Assembly (NCBI GenBank): GCA_021234155.1
Contig: JAJEKV010000085.1
Coordinates: 4,596,036 to 4,660,035, forward strand
Reading direction: 5' to 3'
Length of the DNA stretch: 64,000 bases
Origin: Isoetes taiwanensis
Taxonomy: Eukaryota > Streptophyta > Lycopodiopsida > Isoetales > Isoetaceae
This document shows, one piece after another, positions 41,114 to 55,059 of this stretch. Numbering within the stretch: position 1 is the stretch's first letter; every line of letters begins with the position of its first letter. Under the pieces are notes generated by a model. That model ran no database searches. It was not told the origin of the DNA and saw only the letters and a list, made by a program, of their open reading frames with translations. The position numbers and the translations under genes are program-made.

Positions 41114-43616
41114 ACGTTCGGATCCCTAAATAAATAGGACTGGTTCTCCGATTAAATATAATGGGTCTGATGTCTTCGTATGGCAGCATGGAATCTGCAG
41201 ATTCCAGGGGCCCGCATCGGCGGGAGCCGGGAGTGGGTCTGGAATCGCGACCCAGTTCCCCAGGCCGCCACAACATGGCAACTAGGTCGATTTACCTGCT
41301 AATCACCTGTACATGACTGCTTGAGCAGCTGAGCCTTTTCCATTTCCAGAGGCAGAAGAAGAGACCCAGTTGCCATGTTGCATGCAGCAATATCCTAAGA
41401 ATAACTATGGAGGTGTAGCAATGGGGAAGGGAAGGCTTATAAAACTGTAATGCGAGGGAAAACTTTAATCGGAATTCAATTCCATGGAACTCTATTCCAA
41501 ATACTGTCTCCTTACAACGGATTAAGGAAACATTAAGGAAACAACGTCATACACTGCATTTTCAAATCTGCTCTCAAATATTTCCGCAGCTTCCATGTCT
41601 TACATAACTACATTTTTAACATTTATTCACTGCCCGATAGAAATTTGGAAGGTTGGTTGTATTGAATGTACAAGTATTATGAAGTGTGGTTGAAATTCTA
41701 ATTAAGGTTTTCTAGGAAGGTAACTCGACTCATGAACTACAGGCTGATTTAGAAGAGTCTAATACTCCAGTTTTTTGGGAAAGCCATTCTGGCAAAGAAG
41801 TTTTCTAGTTTGGTAGGTATTCGACTTATGTAACATCGGCTTGAAACTGCAAGCCGAATATGAATATTTTGACTTATGGAATAACCTTGAAAGTTAGAAC
41901 CATGAGTCTAATACCCCTATTCCACGAGTCTAATGCCTTTTCTAGAATCCAACCCAAAATCTGGAGATGATAAAAATTTGCATTTTTTTTAGGTTTATGA
42001 AAAGCTCATGGAATGGTTGATGGGTCTTTTTAGGCTTCCAAAGCGATTGTGTATTCTTCAAGCGACAATTGTCTCTTTGATGAATCGCCATCTCGGCTAG
42101 GGCCCTAATAGCTCGATTTTGAGCAGTTCCTTAGGGTATGTCAAACTACTTTAAATTCAAATCCTTGCCCTCCTCCCTCTTACAATCCTTCTTCATATCG
42201 TTGATTTTGGTTTGGTTATAATTAAATTAGCGATTAGGTGCAACCCACTATTATTGCACATGCTCTTCATGTGACAAAGCCATAACTTCGCAATGAAGCT
42301 TACTTAGCCATAGCCCACCTAATTATGACATATGTCACATTCCAAATGGACATAATTTTGCAAATGTGTATTAACGAGAATCACTTCCACTCACCTCATA
42401 ATTAATTCGCTCATGGCTCTGTCGAGTCTTATCGGTGAGCCGCCTCAAAATTGCGGGCATGATTTCCTCGTGGTAGTAATTCCCTAGTACATAATGTTCG
42501 TTTGGGTAGAGGCCATTTCGGGCAATTTCAAACTCTATTTACAATATTTTATCCAATGTGTGTGTGTGAGCGAGAAAAGGAAGAAAATAATGCAATGATG
42601 GAAGAAATCGGGGTACCTTCTCCACAAATGCTCTCTATCTAAATATTATGCTAGGTAAAGGCGGGCGGAGCCAATCACGAAGATTATGCATGTCATATCG
42701 GCTATTTGTGTGGCATTCACATCAGCTCCAAAGGAAACATCTATTAGTTATGGTCATGAGCCATAGAAACCACGATTCCGTTATTTTGAAATTATTCCAA
42801 TGTTCATTTTTTATTAACTCTCATTTTTTACCATGATTTAATTATTTGGAGAGAGTAATACAATTTAGAGAATTTTGACCATAGCTAATATGCTCAAGCT
42901 GTAGTAATTTCTCCTACTTCTTAAGCTCAAGTATCCATTAAAATTATTGATTGCCACAAAATCATGCCATATTATTGATATATACAAAAATCGGTCGTGG
43001 GCCACCAACCACCAAAATTATTGATCGTACATACATACAAAATTATTACGTACATAATACTCGTATATTCTCTCAATAATTACATGGGTATAAAAGTAAA
43101 AGTTGGATTTGAGTGCAAGAGGCATTTATTTGCAATGTCTCGACATCACGAATTTGCTAGCGATAGAGCATTATCGCCCACTTGAATTGAAAATATTGAA
43201 TCCATTACTTGCTCCATGACATACAATGATTTGAATAAATGCATTGTAAGATGTATCCACCTTGATCCCTACTTGCAATCCATAGCTATGGGTTGTGAGA
43301 TGGATTTTCGAGGTTTCCATCATGTTGTTATCCATCTCGTATGGCTTGAGAGCTTGATGCCTATGGATTAACGGGTCACTTTATGGTCATGACGGTGATG
43401 GCTTTGTAAATATTGAGTGCTATAAATGTATCCGGCACCTATTCAATAATAATATATGATGTAGTAATATGTAAGAGCTCTTATGTTAAGATGAAAAGCG
43501 AGCATAATTAATAGCAACTAACTTATTATATCTCCACGGCAATATATGATATAATAGTTAATATGTATAAGAGCATTTCATACCTCAAAATTCTCGGCAT
43601 AAATCGTCGTGCTTCT
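41114..43616. other. Copy 2 of the spacer upstream of the KFDV gene
   Basis: Corresponds to 12,749-15,224 of copy 1. No gene recognised. Differences from copy 1 concentrate in 42,050-43,400. Confidence 0.5.
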
Positions 43617-43883
43617 TTAGCCACTAATTCTTGCAACCTGGACCCCCACACTATTAGGGATCATCACTAACAATGGCTTGGTCTCTACGGCCAAAATGTA
43701 GTCTATTGTTACATGGCGGGTCATGGGGATTTGGTCTCCACTTCTTACTCCATCAATCCCTATCTTGCATTGCATATGAGGTGCCTTTTTAGCAAGCGGC
43801 TCCCACCACAAGACAAAACACCTCCTCGTAATGGGGAGACTAGGATCTGTGTTAGGGTCCTCCTCGGCGTAAGCCATCCACAT
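43617..43883 (-). CDS. Unrecognised conserved ORF fragment, copy 2
   Basis: An 88-codon frame longer than its copy 1 counterpart: it begins MWMAYAEEDPNTDPSLPITR and contains FVLWWEP and IGIDGVRSGDQIPMTRHV. Near its end a one-base difference changes QLQELVAKEATDD of copy 1 into another frame. The family is not recognised. Confidence 0.3.
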   Translation of the reverse strand: MWMAYAEEDPNTDPSLPITRRCFVLWWEPLAKKAPHMQCKIGIDGVRSGDQIPMTRHVTIDYILAVETKPLLVMIPNSVGVQVARISG

Positions 43884-43960
43884 TGACCCCGATCAAACAA
43901 AGGCGGGACTTTCTTTCTTGGCGGTGAGAGGCCAGACCCGGGGAGGCGGAATGGGGTTTG

Positions 43961-46881
43961 GATTTATCCTCCCCGGTGTGGCAATTAGAAGTCAAGAGCC
44001 TTTGCGGTAGCAAGATTGTTGGGATCGTTCAGGTGGCCGATAGATACAAACTACATTATTTCTATCGCCATAGCTCTGCATGCATGTTCAAAAATCATGC
44101 ACCTAAGTTATCTATAAAAAACAACCGCGTTTAGGCCTCAAAGCGTAAACCACAACCTATGTTGCTAGGTTATTGTAGGGTTTACGTTATGGAGATTGAG
44201 TTTTGATCGGTTGCACTTGGGACATAGTCGAGAAGTTGCGTTGAAGATCTTGAAGCAATAGGGCCCAGCGGACATGAGTTTGGATCTATTTTCCTCCCCA
44301 CTATGGCAATTAGAATTCAAAAGAGCTAATTGTATACTGATTGTTTTGAATAGAAGCTTAAAAAAGTTGGGATTATTGACATTGTCATAGATTCTAATGC
44401 ACCACTGAATATCCCGGTTGTGCTAACTTGTTTCAAATGATTTTTGGAGGAATGGCGATTCGACTTTGCCAAGATGTTGAAATCTTTGAAATTACCCTAG
44501 AAAGCAAGTTGTATGGTCCATTCTACCAAAGAAAGAAACACGAATGCTCTAATTGGTCACGATTAGTCAAATAGTGCATCATTACATAGATCCGCGAGAG
44601 AGAGCTTTTAACACAACAACTTTCATCTAAAAGCGGGCTCTTGGATCAAAGTTATAATCAAAATTGTATTAATAAAAATCGATCTTTAAAGACGATAAAT
44701 CGTCAGCGTTTTTCGGCCGTGAATCGATGTGAAAAGACTAACGAAAAACACGCCAGATGTTACGGCGCATGTTTTGGCCAATTTTTGGCATCTTGATGAA
44801 TGTTACGGCGCGTATTTATGGCCGAATGTCTGGGCGCGCGACAAATATTTTGATCCACTTTGACCTCGTTGTTCTCCATCATCCTAGTTTCAAATCAGGC
44901 CAAATTTTTCCGGCATATTCCCAAAAGTTTTCCCTGTTAGTCTTCTCAAAAATTAGCAAAAAATGTTTAATATAAATCGAGATATTCTCATTTGAGTGTG
45001 CTAGGGAAGTGCACTGGCCAAACTTTCTGTCCAATTTGAACCATATTTTCTCAGTCATTCCAGATCCAAATTGAACTAAATTTTTTCCTACATGTCAACA
45101 CAAGTTTTCTCTGATTTCTTCTTAAAAAATAATGTGAAAATAATTAAGTATAACTTCGAAATATCATCATTTGAGTGTGCATACCTTTATTGTCTTAGGG
45201 AAGTGCACTGGCCAAATTTTATGTCCACTTTGAACACAATTTTCTCATTCATGCCAGATCCAAATTGAGCTAATTTTTTCCCACATGTCATTTTCAGTTT
45301 TCTCTTATTTTCCCTTTAACAATCATGTGAAAATAATCAGTATAGCTTGAGATATTTAGATCTGAGTGCAACTGTCTCGTTTTGCTTTAAGGATCCTAAA
45401 GTGATTGATATTTTTTTGCAAATTTTGTATAGATATTGGTTGTCTTGAGCAACCTAGAGGTTCTAACCATAAAATCCAGCGAGGGACATCCAAGTGCGGG
45501 TTTAGGATCAACAAGTTCACTATAAATGTGTTAGACATGGCTTTTGGCACCCTTCCCCAAGTTGAGCAAGGCTCAAATTTTGTGTGGGCTGCCTCACTAG
45601 TGGGAAGAGGCCCGGGAGATGGACCCCAAAAAAGATCCCGGCGACCTTTTCTATTATCACATGTCTTTATAGTAGTTGGAAAGAACACTTGAATGACTGC
45701 ATGTCCTATACTGCTATTATCACATGTCTTTATAGTAGTAGGAAAGAATACTTGAACCACTATATGTTCCATATGTCCATTATCACATGTCTTCATACTA
45801 GAATTCCATGTCGTTCTCACGAGAGCAAATCCCCTTCGAAACATCCCTTGTTTTATGTTTTTACCAAATCCACCATTTTGGTTTGTTTTTCTTGCATATA
45901 AGGATTTCTTGGCGCAAATAAGGTTGATCATGGACCTTTTGGCCATGATTAAGTGCAACTAAGCAAGAACTCCACCTAAAGTGCAAAAAACGCAAAACAT
46001 CAACCACTTACCGTTAGCCAAATTTCCTGAAACTTTTACTTGACATGGCTGCTGATGTGGTAGACCAACAACCAAAATTCATGTCCAAACGCGGCTTACA
46101 TATGCCATACTTAAGAATTTTCAACCAGAAAAGCATAAGAAATCACAGTAAATACACAAAGCGTCAGAAAATCATGAAAACCTAATCAAAGGTGCCACTT
46201 ATGCAGGGGATGCCATGGTAAACATTTCAGATAGAAAAAATGCTTGTACGTGCAGAAAATCTCAGGTGCAATTTAGACCAAGAACACATGGGGCGTGAGA
46301 TCTAAACAAATGCAAAAATCTCTGAAATTTACTATATGCGTGGATGCTGATGTGGCAAAAACATATGCCAAAATTCAAAAAAAAAGCCAAAAGATGCATT
46401 ACTTATTATTTTACGAAGATAAATGATTATAAATTAAGTAACTAATTATCTATGTATCAGAAAATTATGAAAATTTAACCATGGATGCAATATGAGGGAG
46501 CAAACCCGTGGAAAAAATTCCTGATTTATCCTCCTCCCAGTGTGGCAATTAGAAGTCAAAGGCGCTTTTTTGCGATGCTGAAGATTGTTTGGGATCGTTC
46601 GGGATGGCGATAGATTCAAACTCTGTTATTTTAGTTGTCATAGCTCTGCATGCATGTTCAAAAATGGTGCATCTAGTTATCTGTAAAACAACCACGTTTT
46701 ACCTCCCTCGAGCGTAAACCCAATGTTGCTAGCTTATTGTAGGGTTTACATTATGGAGGTCGAGTTTTTGGTCGTTGCACTTGGAACATGGTCGAAGTTG
46801 CGGTTGAAGATCGAAGCAATAAGGCCCGCGAGAATCTGGTTTGGATTTATCCTCCTCCCAGTGTGGCAATTAGAGTCAAGA
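43961..46881. mobile_element. LTR-like direct-repeat element, copy 2
   Basis: The left direct repeat is 43,961-44,325 and the right 46,523-46,881, with the same block order as in copy 1. The internal region holds the ~180-base triple repeat (about 44,848-45,375) and the ~66-base repeat (about 45,650-45,795). The CTGACG-rich repeat of copy 1 is represented by a strongly altered stretch at about 44,690-44,845. Confidence 0.4.
45356..45958 (-). CDS. Tandem peptide-repeat ORF, copy 2 (longer)
   Basis: A 200-codon frame contains the VQVFFPTTIKTCDN units seen at 17,218-17,655 and continues for about 85 codons beyond the copy 1 stop. Added segments include FIVNLLILNPHLDVPRWILW. It is unclear which copy has the true frame; no family is recognised. 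Confidence 0.3.
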   Translation of the reverse strand: MHLIMAKRSMINLICAKKSLYARKTNQNGGFGKNIKQGMFRRGFALVRTTWNSSMKTCDNGHMEHIVVQVFFPTTIKTCDNSSIGHAVIQVFFPTTIKTCDNRKGRRDLFWGPSPGPLPTSEAAHTKFEPCSTWGRVPKAMSNTFIVNLLILNPHLDVPRWILWLEPLGCSRQPISIQNLQKNINHFRILKAKRDSCTQI

Positions 46882-47519
46882 GCGCCGCTTCCAAATCAGC
46901 CACACCAACCAAGCCACGCACAGATGCAAGGCTTGCTGCCGCAAGAGCGGTCAAGCACCGGGATACACATGAAGCGACAGCTGGCGGCTAGTCAATCTCA
47001 CGAAACATAGCCCTTTTAATCCCGGGCACCGCAGAGTGAGGGCATAACACGGAACAATGCTCCACGGTCTCACGATGAAGGCCACAACAAAGCCGAGAGG
47101 GGGCTCACACCCGGCCTAAACCCAGACTCACAAGGGCATTCACCACGATGCGGCGGTGCACCACGCCGCGAAGCACCTAACCCGGTTGGGAAGTGAGCTC
47201 CATGTCCACGTCCAAAACCGGCGCCATCGAGAACCCAAGCTGCGAGACCACTTGCACGAAGGGCGGTGTGTCATGAATAGCCGACACACAGTAACAAGAC
47301 CGCACAAAACAAGAAGACACAACATCAGGGTGAACCTTCCAAACTGCACCACCACATCATCACGAGGGACTATAGGTATGTGTAGCGAAATACTCCCGCC
47401 ACTTGTTCCCGGATAGCGGTCCACGCCCCTCGGTGGCGAGCTCGAAGAACTCCCACGGCTAGCCGACAACCCCAATACCAATCCTCCAAGGTTGCCAATG
47501 GAGGTTTTGACAAACATGC

Positions 47520-47976
47520 CATGCGGGCTCCAACATCTAGGCTCCAACATGCCTAGGCTCCAACATGCCAAGGTGGCTCAAACATCTGCCAGCGAGCTCC
47601 CAACATGCCACCTAGGCTCGGACATGCCCACCTGAGGCTCCAACATGCCACCTAGGCTCCAACATGCCAAGGTGGCTCAAACATGCCACCTAGCAGCTCC
47701 AATATGCCACCTAGGCTTCAACATGCCAAGGTGGCTCAATCATGCCATCGGACTCAAACATGCCAAGGTGGCTCAAGCATGCCACGGGGCTCCAACATGC
47801 CGGTAGGCTCAAACATGTCAAGGTGGCTCAAACATGCCCGCAGCGGGCTCCAACATGCCAAGGTGGCTCAAACATGCCACGTGGGCTCCCCAACATGCCA
47901 CCTAGGCTCCAACATGCCAAGGTGGCTCAAACATGCCACCTAGGCTCCGAAATGCCACCAGGCTCCAACATGCCAA
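47520..47976. repeat. CATGCC minisatellite, copy 2
   Basis: Same array as 19,186-19,641 and nearly the same length and unit order; individual units show small indels around CCACGCG/CCAGCG words. Confidence 0.9.
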
Positions 47977-50900
47977 GCACTACAAAATCGAAGCCACATT
48001 ACGGCGTCTATTCGGCGTCAACGCGTCGTTTGAACTTCGATGAGCGGCGAAATCGTCGATAAGCGGCGCTGATTACGACGTCGAGCGTGGTTTTCACGGC
48101 GTTTATCGTCGCTATCGCGTCGTCTTAAAGCGGCGATGTGGCGTCGTTAAGCGTCGAGGCGCACGTGTAGCTCGACCACGCTGCGCGGCGGTAAGCGCCC
48201 GGTAGCGGTCGGCCCGATGTGGTGATGGTTTGGCGGCGTCGTTGAGCGACGAAAAATACCGCGTCGGCTAGCCGAGTTAGCCGGGCATCCGGCGTGGCGT
48301 CGGCCGGTTGCGTCGGTGGCGTGGCGACCACGTATTGAGCGTCGTTAAGCGGCGTGTCTGGCGCGTGGCCACCACGATTTCTTTGGCGTGGCGGCCCGGC
48401 TCTTGAAGTGCATGATGGCGTGGCGACCGCGTGGAAAACATCGTTGAGCGGCGTAGCTGCGTGGCCACCAATACGTGGCGACCATTTGAACCACGTCGTT
48501 AAGCGGCGATGACGAATTTTGAAAAAAAAAATAAATATTTATTTAATATTATTTATTTTATTAACAATAATATTAATAGTATTAATAAATACTAAATATG
48601 AACAAAATAAATCGAGAATAAAAATTTAAAAATTCGAAAAATAAAAACAAATATTGATTAAATATTAGTATTAGATATCATAGTAGATAAAAGCGTTATT
48701 ATTTAATATGTAATTAAATGTTTAATAAATCTAAGAATAAAAAAATTGAATCGAGCATAAAATTAACATAAAAAAAAATCACAAATAATAAGAACAAAGC
48801 ATAAAAAATTTAGATTGAATTCAATTAATATATTTCACAATATAATTTGCATATTACAAAATATATTGAGTCTTTAGTTGTTGCTCTCTTCTTCTTCTTC
48901 ATTGGTATGCCGTCTTCATTTACCTGCATTATATTATATCGCAACAATTAGTTCATTGTAGTCACAAATAATTATCTAATGAATGATACACACTTCCCCC
49001 CGTTCACGCGCAGCGGCGTACTAGATGGCCGCATGACTGCCTTTTTTGAAGGCCCTTTCGCGGTCATCTTTAGCAGCATTTCTGTGGAATACTGACTTCT
49101 ATTGAGAATGAGCACCAAAACTAATGTTAGTATTCAACTCGAGAACCTACATTATAAACCAAATTTATACTTACAAATAGCTTATCCATGTAGCCATAAC
49201 CGCCAGACCCAGTCTTATTGGAACTATAGCTGCCACTGGCTTCGTCGTACCTCGCGTTCAAAGCTGCCTTTGTTCTAGCTTCCCCTTTCTTTGATGATAT
49301 GTTGGCCTTCAAACACTACAATGCAATACAAGGACTTAGTCCACATGGCGTCATCTAATTATACGACTCATGGGTGAGATGATGTACTTCAAATGCCTCA
49401 TGAGTCAACTATATAGGCTGTGCCACTTCCTCTATCGAGACTCCTGTAGCTTTGGCAAGTTCTTTCAGCTGCTTCTTCTGATTACCTCTGCAAAATATAA
49501 ATAAAATATGAGTACAATGAGATTATAATGAAGAACGAAAGAGTCTAATAGGCAGTGGCTTTAACATGTTTACCACATCTTGAACAAACCTCCCTCCATG
49601 AGATCTCTCTCGACTTGAGCTCGGGATATTACCTTCTAAAATCTCCTTGATCCTCTCTTTTCCTCATCATAGGCTCCAGGTTCCATTCACCCTTGTGGGC
49701 GTTTTGGCAAATGCTATTTGTGACACTATTAAGCCGTCTTCCAAAACATGTATACATCTACATATCTTTGTGGCGCGGCTTCTTGTTACTACACTCAACA
49801 TCGACTAACATATGAATATGTGTTAGTGAACAAAAAAAAAGCATAATTCAAGATGAACTCACTCATATTCAAAGACATGCCGGCGTGGAGGTGGTGCCGC
49901 GATCTTTAATAGAGCTTGAAGAGGAATTGCGTCCACTCAGGCGTGAGCGGCCGGTCGGTGCTCGATAGCGGGGTGAATCTCCTGCGTTCTCGGGAAGGGA
50001 CCCAAAGATCAATTCGAAGGAGTGTATGAGCTATGGCGTGGAGGCTCATAGCTAGACCTCTGCCTACTTTGTTCAACGGCCCGCTTCGCGCAATCTCCCT
50101 TCTGCGGGCGTCATCGCCATTTGCAAGTTATTCCACCTATCTTGAGTTCTGTAGCCTCGTTGATATCTGGGAGTTACTTTTTGCTCTTAGTCTTGTTCCT
50201 CGGCGCGGTCCTTTTCGATTCTTAGATCTTTGATGAGAAAGAAGATCAGCCCATAACCGCGACGGCGAACATTATGCATAGGAAAAGAAGGGCCTTAACC
50301 CGCATTTACGCTACATTTAAAACATTAGAGCGTTAAAAATAAATGGTTAACTTACATTTTATCCTAGAAAATAATCCATACCAAATCCGCACAATGGTGG
50401 AGGTGGCGGTGGTGGCGAGCTAAACCTGAATGACCAACCTCGCCTCTTAAAGGCCTTTGCAGGTTTAGGGCTGTCAATAAGGCTACCAAGCCATTGATAA
50501 GTAAAGTTGTGAACAATAGATATGCCATCGTGCACGTATCCCATGGTTCTTTGGACATGTGCAAAAACTTGCAAGTTATTTATATGGAGTCACGATGAAT
50601 AACATAGTAGGAAAGCAACAAATGTTAGCAACATGGGAAGTTCATTACAAAACATTGGGATTTGAATAATTAAAAGTGTCTTTATATATTTGGTTATTAG
50701 ACAATTAAAAAAATTTACTACTCTTAAACATGGCAAGATATACAATATTGTATTCATTCTTTGAGTTGTGATAACAACAATTTTGACATCTCAAGGCATC
50801 CATGCACTTCATGTGTGGTCTTTGTCTCACAACCATGGTAGAAGATATTCCAACACTTTGTAAGGCTTCAACAACCCGAAGCTTTGGGTGCGTGATGAGA

Positions 50901-51198
50901 ATACGTCTTCAATGCGTAGGCACATCATTCTTGTTTTTTGCTCCTCCAACTTGTCAAGGCGTCGTTGGTACATATGGGTTGGATTAATCCATTGGGCATT
51001 GTTGTTATTATTAAACCACTCCATTAAATTAGCGCCAAAGCTTTACGAAAATCCATCTCATAAATATATCCCAATGCATAGACATCATGAATTTAAATGT
51101 CCCCATACCACGATCATCATCCTTTGATTTCTCAAACACAGTTTCCTCTAACCATGGATATTTTTGCTTGTCCATCAGAAAGCAAGTCACCGAACACT

Positions 51199-52152
51199 TC
51201 AACAAGGGGCGGCGGCTCTTTGGCGTAAAAAATGAATTGCATTGTCCCAATCACCAATGGCCACCCACACATTTTGGTACTTATCATCAAAATGTAATTT
51301 GACTCTCTTGCAATTAAGCTTTGTGTGAGTGAAGTGGCCTTTGTGGATCTCAACGACACCTTCGCTGGGGCAAGAGCTATCTGGAACATCTTGATATACA
51401 ACTTCGCATTTTGCTCCTAAGTTCAGCCTATGTGTTTTGTCGGTTCTTCTTGGCTCTAGCAATTGCATTTGACCATCTTCTAAAAACGTGACAAGTTATT
51501 AGGTAAATAGTCAAACAAGTGTGCAAGTGTCTCTCCATTCATGAAAGGTAGAATCACCATTGGCCTATGGTATCCCCACTAGAGCTAGCAACTTCATATG
51601 CAAGTCCAATGGATGTAGCCAAAGCGGGGATCACGGGCTCTTGAAGCGTATGTATCTTTGAGCCATCTCATGCGTCTACGCCCTATCTTTGCCCTTGAAA
51701 ACCCATCCACTATATAGCTCATCATCTTGGAAGTGTTGTGTTCCGTTGATCTTGATTTGATCGTGCGATGTGTTGATTTCTCCTCAATAAAGCGATCACA
51801 TCCACGGCCTCTGGTATGGGATCAACAAAGATTGATGTGTTCATGTGATTCTCCAAAGAAAAGTGGGCCTTGCTAGGCCCTGCTCCACTAGAGCTTCCCC
51901 ACGATGCAAAGCATTTTTTATTACCTCAAGCGGCGTGCATTGAGATCCGCAATGATGTTCTTGTGATCTGCATGTCGCTTCTTTGAGGAATTCCATGAAG
52001 CTACCCATTCCTTGACCACGAGCCTCGGCATTGGGACTTTTAAAGCTGCCTTTGAATGCTTCAAACATGTCTTCATTCATCCATGGGATTTCAATCATTG
52101 GCTTTACATGTGTGTCAGGAGAGAAGTCAACATTTCTTCTTGACACGGCCAT
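51199..52152 (-). CDS. Transposon ORF pieces, copy 2 (clearest version)
   Basis: A 103-codon frame (52,152-51,841) contains NVDFSPDTHVKPMIEIPWM and NEDMFEAFKGSFKSPNAEAR. An 89-codon frame (51,468-51,199) contains LLEPRRTDKTHRLNLGAK and HFDDKYQNVWVAIGDWDNAI. They are collinear with 23,876-22,900 of copy 1. The intervening sequence is protein-like but broken. I do not recognise the family. Confidence 0.35.
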
Positions 52153-52639
52153 TTTTGTGCTAACTCAAATTGGCACTTCCTTTTACATGTCGACAAAATG
52201 GTTGACCGTTGACCCGGTTGCATCTCTCCCGGTTAGGGACTTTTCGTTAGCACATATCTCATTTATGACCACGCGTCTAATCTCACTAACCATTTGTGTC
52301 TTCACACTTTCGGGCCATACCTACAAACCAATTTAGATTCATTAATCTTGCTTTGTGACTTTTTTCAAACCTTCATTATGAATCTTTACCTACTTTCTTA
52401 AAGAGTTAGTTTCCCTTTTAATTTTTTTTTAAAACCAACTATTGTAATTTTTTCTTGCTCTTAACCACTCCACATCGGTGTTTCTTTGACATCCCTAACA
52501 TTTTTAAAAACAACATTCTTAACTAGAAACCGAAAATCAATAATGCAATTTTTTTCAAAAACCCTAAGCCGACTCGACCTTTTATTTTTTCTTTTTGTTT
52601 AAAATTTGAAGAAACAAATAAGATATAAAAAAAGCAGGT

Positions 52640-53036
52640 GCTATGGACCCGATGGGCCGGTCTTCTCCACTCAAGGTGGAGCCAACCATGCCCTTGTCCA
52701 TCTTGGTTGGTGAAGGTAATAAATTAAATAGAGAATGGACCCGGTACACCAAGTCCTCTCCACTCAAGGTGGAGCCGACCATGCCCTTGTCCAATCCCGT
52801 AAAGATTTCTATTTATTGATATATTAATAAAAAAATAAACAAGAGTAGGCGGTAAGCTTGGACCCGGAACACCTAGTCTTCTCCACTCAAGGCGGAGCCG
52901 ACCATGCCCTTGTCCAAGTCTCCCCAATTTTTTCTAAACTAAATACATTAATCAATAAAATTACAGCGGTGAGCTTGGACCCGGAACACCTAGTCCCCTC
53001 CACTCAAGGTGGAGTCGACCATGCCCTTGTCCAAGT
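52640..53036. repeat. Hairpin-bearing tandem units, copy 2
   Basis: Four cores with the CTCCACTCAAGGTGGAG stem-loop (CTCCACTCAAGGCGGAG in the third), matching 24,357-24,751. Confidence 0.85.
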
Positions 53037-53158
53037 CTCCCCAAGTTTTTTTTTAACCTAAATAAAACATTAAAATTTTATTCTCCTACTCAAACTCAAA
53101 TTCTTACCTACGAGCTGCGAAAATCGATTTCCAAGAGCGACGCATTTTGTTATTAGTG

Positions 53159-54960
53159 TACATGCAAAAAAATAAAGGCATTCAATAATTAGAAAACTTA
53201 CATAAATAAAGAAATAAAAAAAAAAAAACAAATAGACCATTCACATTAAAAAGATCATTGACATTAAAACTGCCCTAGGGTGCGCCTAGGGCGGCGGCGA
53301 CATGCATCTGCGTGAAAGAACGGAGAACTCTTCTCTTGGTTTGGAAGAGTGGTCGAAATATCGACCTCGACCCCTTTGGTTTCTCACGTTTACGTTGTTT
53401 TTGTAGATTTGGAGCAGGCTGCTTAAGCCCCAACGATTCAGTCTTGTGGCAAAGTGCTTCTTTTCGGAGCTCGCCTTAGCTCTGAAGAACCATTTTGCAT
53501 AAGACCCTGAGGTCAGAACAGTCGCCATGCCTTCTTTTCTGCGATTTAACCAGAATGGGAAACAATCTTGCATGAACACGGCCTGGTTCGACAGCCCTGT
53601 TCTTGCTGTGGAGGAGCCCCAATCATGATGGTATGATTCACCCTCTTTCTTGATGTGTCTTGGGCCAGAGTTTTTTTTCTCAGATTTAGTTGGATATGCT
53701 GCACTCATTGTAGCTTTCCAGACAAAACCGCACTCAACGTAGCAAGGAGGAACTTTCTTTTGCACTCATTGTAGCTCAGGGGGATTATGAGAGGGCTGCA
53801 CAGACTGTACAGCAAGAATCTGCTACACCCATTGCAGCCTTTGCACTTCAGCATAATTTTGGTTCTTGATTTCTCGTTCTAGAAAGATGGCAGAGGAATA
53901 CTACTTGGTTGAGTTCTTCCATCTCAAACATGAAGAACATTTTCTTTTTCAAGGATCACGTCTTACATTAGATTTCAGTTGGGGCAAGCAGGAACTGGAC
54001 CGTGCAGATCATTACCTAATGTTCGTTGCTGTGTTAGATTCAGCTTGGGTATGTCACGATTCCTATTTGCTGTGGGTTGGGCTCACAAGAAGAGTGCATT
54101 AGATTTATTCAGCCGGCATCTAAAGGTATCATTCTTGCAGTAGTCTATCCAGTGGTGGAGTGGACTTGGGATTAGCTTGAGCACTGTTTTTTATGTGGTG
54201 AAGACCTTTGGGCACATGGCAGCATTGTCTTATTCTGGTTTAGCCCTGATCGGTTCAGATGTGGAGCTCGTGGAACTTGGATGGGAGTGTAGTTCTTGCA
54301 TGTTGGCCCTCTTTCATCCCAGCTGGAAGGAGGTGTGGATTTGAGGAAAGGGTGCTATGAAAGCAGTTGATCTCTAGGTAAGTGATTCTATGGGACATTT
54401 GGGCCGGGAGGACGGATGTTAGTATATAGGCTGCTGCTAGGCCCCAATGGTGAGTTATGAACTTCACCCGGGGGGTGGGGGCTTTGACTCTCTTTTTTTC
54501 TTCTAGTTGGTAGAAGTAGTGAAAGAAGGAAACCCATTGCAAGTAGTCATGGACATATGGAAATTGGGAGTGGGTTGCCCCATTGGGGAGAGGTCTTTGT
54601 ATCTATATCCTCGGGAAAGATGGTGAGAATACTTACTCCACGAGTACAAGAAAGTGGAAAGGGCTTCTTTATTCTTCCAATAGTCTTTGCGGCTTAGATA
54701 TTGCATGGGCCAAGTTAACGCCGGGATGAAGCTCAATCTTCTTCTTGTTCTTGTCCATTGCATTTTTTTTGGTGGATCATAAAGGGGTATCTTTTCGGTA
54801 TATCAGAATCACTCTTGGACATGGATTGTGTAATGGTGTTCTTACTTTTACTCCACACTTGGGTGAATTGTGCTGAAAGGTGTAGGTCATCAGGCTATTA
54901 TGAGCCACAAATAAATGTTTTTACATACTATTATTAATAAAAATATAAAAATCTTGCCTT

Positions 54961-54961
<1 letters not shown>
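53159..54961 (+). mobile_element. Poly(A)-tailed sequence, copy 2, with short ORF
   Basis: Matches 24,864-26,656. Here an uninterrupted frame at 53,866-54,102 (78 codons) reads MAEEYYLVEFFHLKHEEHF from 53,887 and continues LDFSWGKQELDRADHYLMFV; after its stop a neighbouring frame stays open with ECIRFIQPASKGIILAVVYP. The protein is not recognised. It ends with AATAAA signals directly before a long A tract. Confidence 0.4.

Positions 54962-55056
<95 letters not shown>
54962..55056. repeat. Uninterrupted poly(A) tract of about 95 bases
   Basis: A pure A run replaces the two shorter runs and 42-base spacer of copy 1. Long homopolymers are often mis-sized, so length is uncertain. Confidence 0.9.

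Positions 55057-55059
<3 letters not shown>

Larger units (their letters stand above)
47978..53158 (-). mobile_element. CACTA-like element, copy 2
   Basis: Starts CACTACAAAATCG at 47,978; the candidate inverted end reads inward from 53,158 as CACTAATAACAAAAT and then differs from copy 1 by one inserted base. The subterminal array at 47,990-48,520 has the copy 1 palindromes mostly converted to GTCGTTAAGCGGC-type words. Minus-strand exon-like sequence is as in copy 1. Confidence 0.5.
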
